Below are positions 14,650 to 18,366 of a stretch of 18,366 nucleotides of DNA, one piece after another. The stretch is taken from positions 15,004-33,369 of the forward strand of contig DESG01000106.1 in the NCBI GenBank assembly GCA_002361175.1. Reading direction: 5' to 3'. The position numbers and the translations under genes were made by a program. Source of the DNA: Lachnoclostridium sp. UBA3320. GTDB lineage: Bacteria; Bacillota; Clostridia; Lachnospirales; Lachnospiraceae. The notes beneath the pieces were generated by a model. It saw only the letters and a list, made by a program, of their open reading frames with translations. It was not told the DNA's origin and searched no databases. Within the stretch, counting starts at the first letter, position 1. Every line of letters starts with the position of its first letter.

Positions 14650-16227
14650 TTGAAAATACGTGGCAGGCTTATAGTTGCCTTTCTTATAATGACAGCTTTT
14701 CCATTATGTGCAGGGGCAGCAAGTTTTCATATAATATTACAAAACCAAACTGAAACACTTATAGAATACTATGGCGCTGACCCAGCAGACTATAAAAATT
14801 ACAGGACTATATTAAACCCTGTAAAGGTGCTGTACAATATCACATTAAAAAACTTTACTGATATTGCAACAGTTGCGGCAAATGACCCTGACAGGCTTTT
14901 AGACTATAATACACTAGAAACTATTTCAAATTCGCTTGTAAAAAGAAATTCATTTATTGTAGTAAGAAAAGAAGGCAAAGATTATTATATAGGTGATAAA
15001 AACTGCTATAACAAAATGCCTCCTCTTCCACATTTTTCAGCACACGATATTGGTAATAATAACAATATTACAATTAATGCAGATAATTCTTTTTTGATAC
15101 GTAAAAAAGATTTTTACTATGAAGATGGCTCAGAGGGACAAGTATTTCTTATAACCAAACTTTCAAAACTTCTGCCATATTGGAAAAATGCATTGCGTGA
15201 CATTATGTTTTGTTTTTTGCTTATTATTATTATAACTGGAACAATACTTATAATCTGGCTTTATCACAGTATTGTAAAGCCGCTTGATATACTTCATATA
15301 GCGACTATGCAGATAGGTGCTGGAAATCTTGATAGTCCAGTGCGTGTTACTACATCTGATGAAATAGGTGAGCTGTGCCGTGATTTTGAAGAGATGCGTA
15401 TACGTCTAAAATCAATACTTGAGGAAAGAATAAAGTATGAACAAGATACACGTGATATGATGAGCAGTATATCCCACGATTTAAAAACACCGCTTACTGC
15501 AATTAAGGGCTATGCAGAAGGGCTTATAGACGGCGTGGCAAAGACTCCTGATAAACAGGAGCAATACCTTAAAACAATTATTGCCAAAGCTGTAGATATG
15601 ACTTATCTTGTAGATGAACTGTCGCTTTTTTCAAAGATTGAGCAAAATGCGCTTCCATATAATTTTACTACAATAGACATTGGTGAATATTTTGACGACT
15701 GTATTGAAGATATTGCCTTTGACCTAGAATCAAACAATATAAAAACTGTGTATGAAAATAATACACAGCCTGGTACGCTTATAATAGCAGACCCAGAACA
15801 ATTAAAACGTGTTATTAACAATATTGCGGGAAATTCTGTTAAATATATGGATAAAAAAGATGGAAAAGTAAAAATTAGTATAAAGAATGTTATTCCACCG
15901 CCTATTTCCCCACCTTTATACCGCCAAATTAATGAAGATGGGACAGATCTTATACCACCAAAGGCAAAGGATGAATTTGTACAGGTGGAAATATCTGACA
16001 ATGGCCCTGGCATTGATATACGAGATTTGCCGTTTATCTTTGACCGCTTTTACCGTGCTGATGCTTCACGCAATTCATCTAAAGGTGGAAGCGGATTAGG
16101 GCTTGCGATTGTAAAGAAGATAATTTCTGACCACGGCGGCAAAATTTGGGCAGCAAGCACACTGGGAAATGGGCTTTCAATATATTTTACACTTAAAAAG
16201 AAAGAAACTAAACAAAGTAGTATATAG
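14650..16227 (+). CDS. Sensor histidine kinase with extracellular domain and HAMP
   Basis: A 525-residue kinase. TM1 spans about 7-27, an extracellular sensor domain about 28-187, TM2 about 188-208, and HAMP about 209-262 (IVKPLDIL, then TSDEIGELCRDFEEM). His276 in SISHDLKTPL is the phospho-acceptor. The ATPase domain shows NNIAGNSVKY, DNGPGI, FIFDRFYR and GGSGLGLAI. A proline-rich insertion of about 27 residues (414-440, with PPPISPP) sits between two strands of the ATPase core just before DNGPGI. It starts with TTG at 14650, with GGAGG 7 bp upstream and 18 bp after the transferase stop. Its regulator gene follows 25 bp later. The linkage suggests that it links envelope state to exopolysaccharide synthesis; the ligand is unknown. 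Confidence 0.95.
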   Translation: MKIRGRLIVAFLIMTAFPLCAGAASFHIILQNQTETLIEYYGADPADYKNYRTILNPVKVLYNITLKNFTDIATVAANDPDRLLDYNTLETISNSLVKRNSFIVVRKEGKDYYIGDKNCYNKMPPLPHFSAHDIGNNNNITINADNSFLIRKKDFYYEDGSEGQVFLITKLSKLLPYWKNALRDIMFCFLLIIIITGTILIIWLYHSIVKPLDILHIATMQIGAGNLDSPVRVTTSDEIGELCRDFEEMRIRLKSILEERIKYEQDTRDMMSSISHDLKTPLTAIKGYAEGLIDGVAKTPDKQEQYLKTIIAKAVDMTYLVDELSLFSKIEQNALPYNFTTIDIGEYFDDCIEDIAFDLESNNIKTVYENNTQPGTLIIADPEQLKRVINNIAGNSVKYMDKKDGKVKISIKNVIPPPISPPLYRQINEDGTDLIPPKAKDEFVQVEISDNGPGIDIRDLPFIFDRFYRADASRNSSKGGSGLGLAIVKKIISDHGGKIWAASTLGNGLSIYFTLKKKETKQSSI

Positions 16228-16252
16228 CTAAGAAAATTTGGAGGTATTATTT

Positions 16253-16942
16253 ATGAACAAAATACTTATTATAGAAGATGAATCTTCTATCGCTGAACTT
16301 GAAAAGGATTATCTTGAACTTAGTGACTTTGATGTAACTATAGAGTCTGATGGAAGTTCAGGAGCAGCACATGCCATTGATGAAGACTTTGACCTTATTA
16401 TTCTTGACCTTATGCTGCCTGGAATGGACGGGTTTGAGATATGCAGTCTTATAAGGGAGAAGAAAAATACCCCTATCATAATTGTGTCTGCAAAGAAAGA
16501 TGATATTGATAAGATAAGAGGACTTGGCATTGGTGCTGATGACTATATGACAAAACCTTTTAGCCCAAGTGAGCTTGTCGCAAGAGTAAAAGCGCATCTT
16601 GCACGCTATAAGCGTCTCACATCTGCTGGCACACAAGAAAATGAAATTATAGAAATACGTGGGCTTAAAATTGATAAGACTGCACGCCGTGTATATATCA
16701 ATGGTGAAGAGAAAAACTTTACTACTAAGGAATTTGACCTTTTAACATTCCTTGCACAAAATCCCAATCATGTGTATTCTAAAGAAGAGCTTTTTAAAGA
16801 AATATGGGAGCTTGAATCAGTTGGAGATATTGCCACGGTAACTGTTCACATAAAGAAAATACGTGAAAAAATTGAAGAATCAACCTCAAAGCCACAGTAC
16901 ATAGAAACAATATGGGGGGTCGGCTACAGGTTTAAGGTTTAA
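16253..16942 (+). CDS. OmpR/PhoB-family response regulator
   Basis: A 229-residue partner of the preceding kinase. Receiver features are Glu8-Asp9, the phospho-acceptor Asp52 in LDLMLPG, Ser79 in the switch position and Lys101 in TKPF. A winged-helix domain follows from about 130 (KNFTTKEFDLLTFLAQNP, then ETIWGVGYRFKV). I chose the ATG at 16253 because GGAGG stands about 8 bp upstream; an in-frame ATG at 16238 precedes the ribosome binding site. It lies 25 bp after the kinase and 47 bp before the S1-domain gene, with no terminator between. No repeats like those at 4832-4875 are visible near this operon's promoter, so its targets are probably elsewhere. Confidence 0.95.
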   Translation: MNKILIIEDESSIAELEKDYLELSDFDVTIESDGSSGAAHAIDEDFDLIILDLMLPGMDGFEICSLIREKKNTPIIIVSAKKDDIDKIRGLGIGADDYMTKPFSPSELVARVKAHLARYKRLTSAGTQENEIIEIRGLKIDKTARRVYINGEEKNFTTKEFDLLTFLAQNPNHVYSKEELFKEIWELESVGDIATVTVHIKKIREKIEESTSKPQYIETIWGVGYRFKV

Positions 16943-16989
16943 GATTTAAAAACTTTTAATAAAAATATTTCAAAGTGAGGTTATTTATC

Positions 16990-17910
16990 GTGGAAGAAAA
17001 GAAATCAATGAAAGATTTTGAACATGAACTCGAACGTTCTTTTAAAGTTCTTAAAGAAGGAGAAATAATTGATGTAACTGTAATAGGCATATCTGATACA
17101 GAGATTACTGTTGATTTAGATTACTATACAGAAGGTATTATACCTCTTGCAGAGTGCAGTCATGACCCTGCATTTTCAATTAAAGGAGATATTAATATTG
17201 GTGACACTTTAAAGGCAATGGTTATTGAACCTGAAAGCCAAAGCGGCAATGTCTTGCTCTCTTTAAAAGAAGCTAATGATATACTTGTCTGGGATAAATT
17301 AAAAGCTGATTATGAAAATAGAACTGTATTTAAAGTAAAAATAACTGAATCTGTTCCTTCTGGTGTTGTTGGATATGTAAAGGGAATACGTGCATTTATA
17401 CCTTCATCACAGCTTGCACTTCAATATGTGGAAGATACAGAAAGCTATGTTGGCATGGCTGTTGATGCTGTGATTATAACTGTAAATCCACATGAGCAAA
17501 AACTTGTTTTATCAGCAAAAGAGATTGAAAAGGAACGAGCACTTGAAGAAAAAACACAACAGATAGGACAACTTAAAGTAAATTCAATAGTAGATGGCAC
17601 TGTAGAAAAAATTGCACCATATGGGGCATTTATTGATATTGGAGAGGGGCTTACAGGACTTTGCCATATATCACAGATAACGAATAAATTTATTAAATCA
17701 CCTAAAGAAGTATTAAAGCTTGGTGATTCTGTAAAGGCTAAAATTATTAAAATTGAAGGTGACAGGATTTCATTAAGTATAAAAGCTATTATGGAGGATG
17801 AAGCAGACAGCGGGGAGGAGCAGTATGAAATACCAGAAGAGTATCGTGCTGGCAAAGAGATGGCAGATGAAAGCCCATTTGCAAAGCTTTTAAAAGATAT
17901 TAAATTATAG
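16990..17910 (+). CDS. S1 RNA-binding domain protein (ribosomal protein S1-like)
   Basis: A 306-residue protein with three S1 (OB-fold) domains at about 22-93, 108-177 and 195-267. The last is the most canonical: VDGTVEKIAPYGAFIDIGEG followed by GLCHISQI and DRISLSIK. The second is more divergent (GYVKGIRAFIPSSQL). The N-terminus is charged and the C-terminus acidic then basic. Proteins of this kind in Firmicutes bind mRNA or the ribosome (YpfD, RpsA-like), but they are shorter than the six-domain S1 of proteobacteria. I chose GTG at 16990, 9 bp after AGTGAGG, over an in-frame ATG at 16975. It is probably the last gene of the operon starting at 13198, and a strong terminator follows. Confidence 0.92.
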   Translation: MEEKKSMKDFEHELERSFKVLKEGEIIDVTVIGISDTEITVDLDYYTEGIIPLAECSHDPAFSIKGDINIGDTLKAMVIEPESQSGNVLLSLKEANDILVWDKLKADYENRTVFKVKITESVPSGVVGYVKGIRAFIPSSQLALQYVEDTESYVGMAVDAVIITVNPHEQKLVLSAKEIEKERALEEKTQQIGQLKVNSIVDGTVEKIAPYGAFIDIGEGLTGLCHISQITNKFIKSPKEVLKLGDSVKAKIIKIEGDRISLSIKAIMEDEADSGEEQYEIPEEYRAGKEMADESPFAKLLKDIKL

Positions 17911-17920
17911 TAAATTGCCA

Positions 17921-17960
17921 CAGGGCAGATATACCAAACTGGATATCTGCCCTGCTTTAA
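17921..17960 (+). terminator. Intrinsic terminator of the exopolysaccharide/two-component/S1 operon
   Basis: CAGGGCAGATAT (17921-17932) pairs perfectly with ATATCTGCCCTG (17943-17954) around a ten-base loop, followed by CTTTAATTAATT. The T-run is interrupted but the 12-bp stem is strong. Confidence 0.85.
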
Positions 17961-18131
17961 TTAATTATTTATGGTTTCCTTATCTGTATTGTCTGCACTT
18001 TCTGTGTCTTTATCATCAGCATACCAATTATCAAGCAGCTTTTGTGCTTTTTCTTCATCTGCCTTTGACTTGTCAAGCGGCAGCTCAAAAAGTGCATTAA
18101 CGCCATTATAATTTGTGGCGAAAAACCTCAT
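17961..18131 (-). pseudogene. C-terminal remnant of an unidentified gene, cut off by the MITE-like element
   Basis: On the minus strand a 56-codon frame runs from an ATG at 18131 to a TAA at 17961-17963. The ATG lies inside the left inverted repeat of the element and has no ribosome binding site, and a TAG stands in frame two codons upstream, so this is not a plausible intact gene. From about residue 7 (NYNGVNALFELPLDKSKADE, then AQKLLDNWYADD) the sequence looks like true protein: mixed, then strongly acidic and polar, as in many C-terminal tails. I do not recognise the family. The likely history is loss of the N-terminal part by insertion or deletion at the element. Codon use matches the neighbours. 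Confidence 0.45.
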
Positions 18132-18313
18132 AGCTTGCTAGTTACTATTCATGGGTAGGGGAATCGCTGATAGCAACGGTTCCGGGCGATATTTAGGGTT
18201 TTGAATCGCAAAAATATACACTAATTTCTATATTTCGGACTCACAGAATGCTGAATTTATGGGCATTTCCACCCCGTGAAAAGTAACGCGCTTGCTATGA
18301 GGATGAAAGCCAC
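18115..18313. mobile_element. MITE-like non-autonomous element with long imperfect terminal inverted repeats
   Basis: The ends are complementary over about 50 bp with interruptions: GTGGC (18115-18119) with GCCAC (18309-18313); CCTCATAGC (18126-18134) with GCTATGAGG (18294-18302); GTTACT (18141-18146) with AGTAAC (18282-18287), extending through TTCAYGGG. There is no room for a transposase. The 8-bp GCTTGCTA also occurs as a direct repeat (18133-18140 and 18290-18297). So one alternative is a shorter element (18141-18289) inserted, with target duplication, into a perfect palindrome CCTCATAGC-TT-GCTATGAGG. A possible 9-bp imperfect duplication (TTATAATTT/TTTAAATTT) flanks the larger version. 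The interior is less AT-rich than the flanks, which suggests foreign origin. The exact boundaries need other copies. Confidence 0.6.
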
Positions 18314-18365
18314 CTTTAAATTTTCTATTGACTATTACAATTAAATATATTAAAATATATTCAAC
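18228..18365 (-). other. Minus-strand reading frame open at the window edge and ending inside the element
   Basis: Forty-five codons run from the right edge to a TAG at 18228-18230. The first part is hydrophobic (VEYILIYLIVIVNRK, possibly a membrane segment), followed by KFKGGFHPHSK and a tail (RVTFHGVEMPINSAFC) encoded entirely within the element's right repeat. Forty-five open codons in AT-rich DNA is suggestive but not proof. If real, it is the 3' end of a gene whose last ~30 codons are supplied by the inserted DNA. It conflicts with the weak plus-strand promoter call at 18328-18356. Confidence 0.3.
18328..18356 (+). promoter_or_regulatory. Possible promoter reading off the right edge
   Basis: TTGACT (18328-18333), a 17-bp spacer, TAAAAT (18351-18356). 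The boxes and spacing are good, but in very AT-rich DNA such matches arise easily, and the expected gene lies beyond the window. Confidence 0.4.
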
Positions 18366-18366
18366 A

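Noticed and set aside
17445..17921. 158-codon minus-strand frame over the S1-domain gene
   Set aside because: It is the complement of a well-supported gene, Ser/Ile-rich and without domain features.
17915..18100. 61-codon plus-strand frame after the S1-domain gene
   Set aside because: It runs through the terminator hairpin, has no ribosome binding site, and its composition (many Leu, His, Cys) looks like a shadow of the minus-strand remnant.

Overview
The window is AT-rich DNA that reads like a Lachnospiraceae-type anaerobic member of the Clostridia (Firmicutes). The support is strong AGGAGG-type ribosome binding sites, frequent TTG starts, sigma-A promoters with 17-bp spacers, and gene families typical of that group: a 2[4Fe-4S] ferredoxin, a DUF1858 protein, MecA, an AbrB-like regulator, a TSCPD protein, a CmpB-type membrane protein and an LTA-synthase-like sulfatase. 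I cannot name a genus.

Layout. 1-2970: the 3' part of coaBC (coenzyme A synthesis), a small ferredoxin, a structured RNA/terminator region, a DUF1858 protein with a CxxC motif, mecA on the minus strand, and an unknown 77-residue protein behind a long leader. 3034-7402: a self-contained stress-response cassette with its own terminator and promoter. It holds a response regulator, a histidine kinase with one membrane segment, and a three-gene ABC transporter of the lantibiotic/bacitracin immunity type. Four exact 11-bp-spaced direct repeats lie directly upstream of the transporter's extended -10 promoter, where a phosphorylated OmpR-family regulator would be expected to bind. No peptide precursor gene is present, so the cassette looks like defence against someone else's peptide. 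7572-9391: a CmpB-like membrane protein, then an AbrB-like regulator, a sirtuin and a TSCPD protein in one direction. 9414-12947 (minus): an HtrA-type protease followed by an LTA-synthase-like enzyme, both acting at the cell surface. 13198-17910 (plus): a probable operon of a polyprenyl-phosphate sugar-1-phosphate transferase (first step of exopolysaccharide synthesis), a HAMP histidine kinase, its response regulator, and a three-S1-domain RNA-binding protein.

The right end (17961-18366) is different. It has a C-terminal gene remnant on the minus strand and a ~199-bp element with long imperfect terminal inverted repeats and no transposase (MITE-like), which carries an internal 8-bp direct repeat. 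A minus-strand reading frame enters the element from the window edge and ends inside it.

Much of the window concerns the envelope: peptide export or resistance, surface proteolysis, glycerophosphate polymer synthesis, exopolysaccharide initiation, and two sensor systems. The items that most deserve follow-up are the switch-like RNA at 1075-1145, the repeat-controlled transporter promoter at 4832-4890, and the MITE-like element at the right edge.
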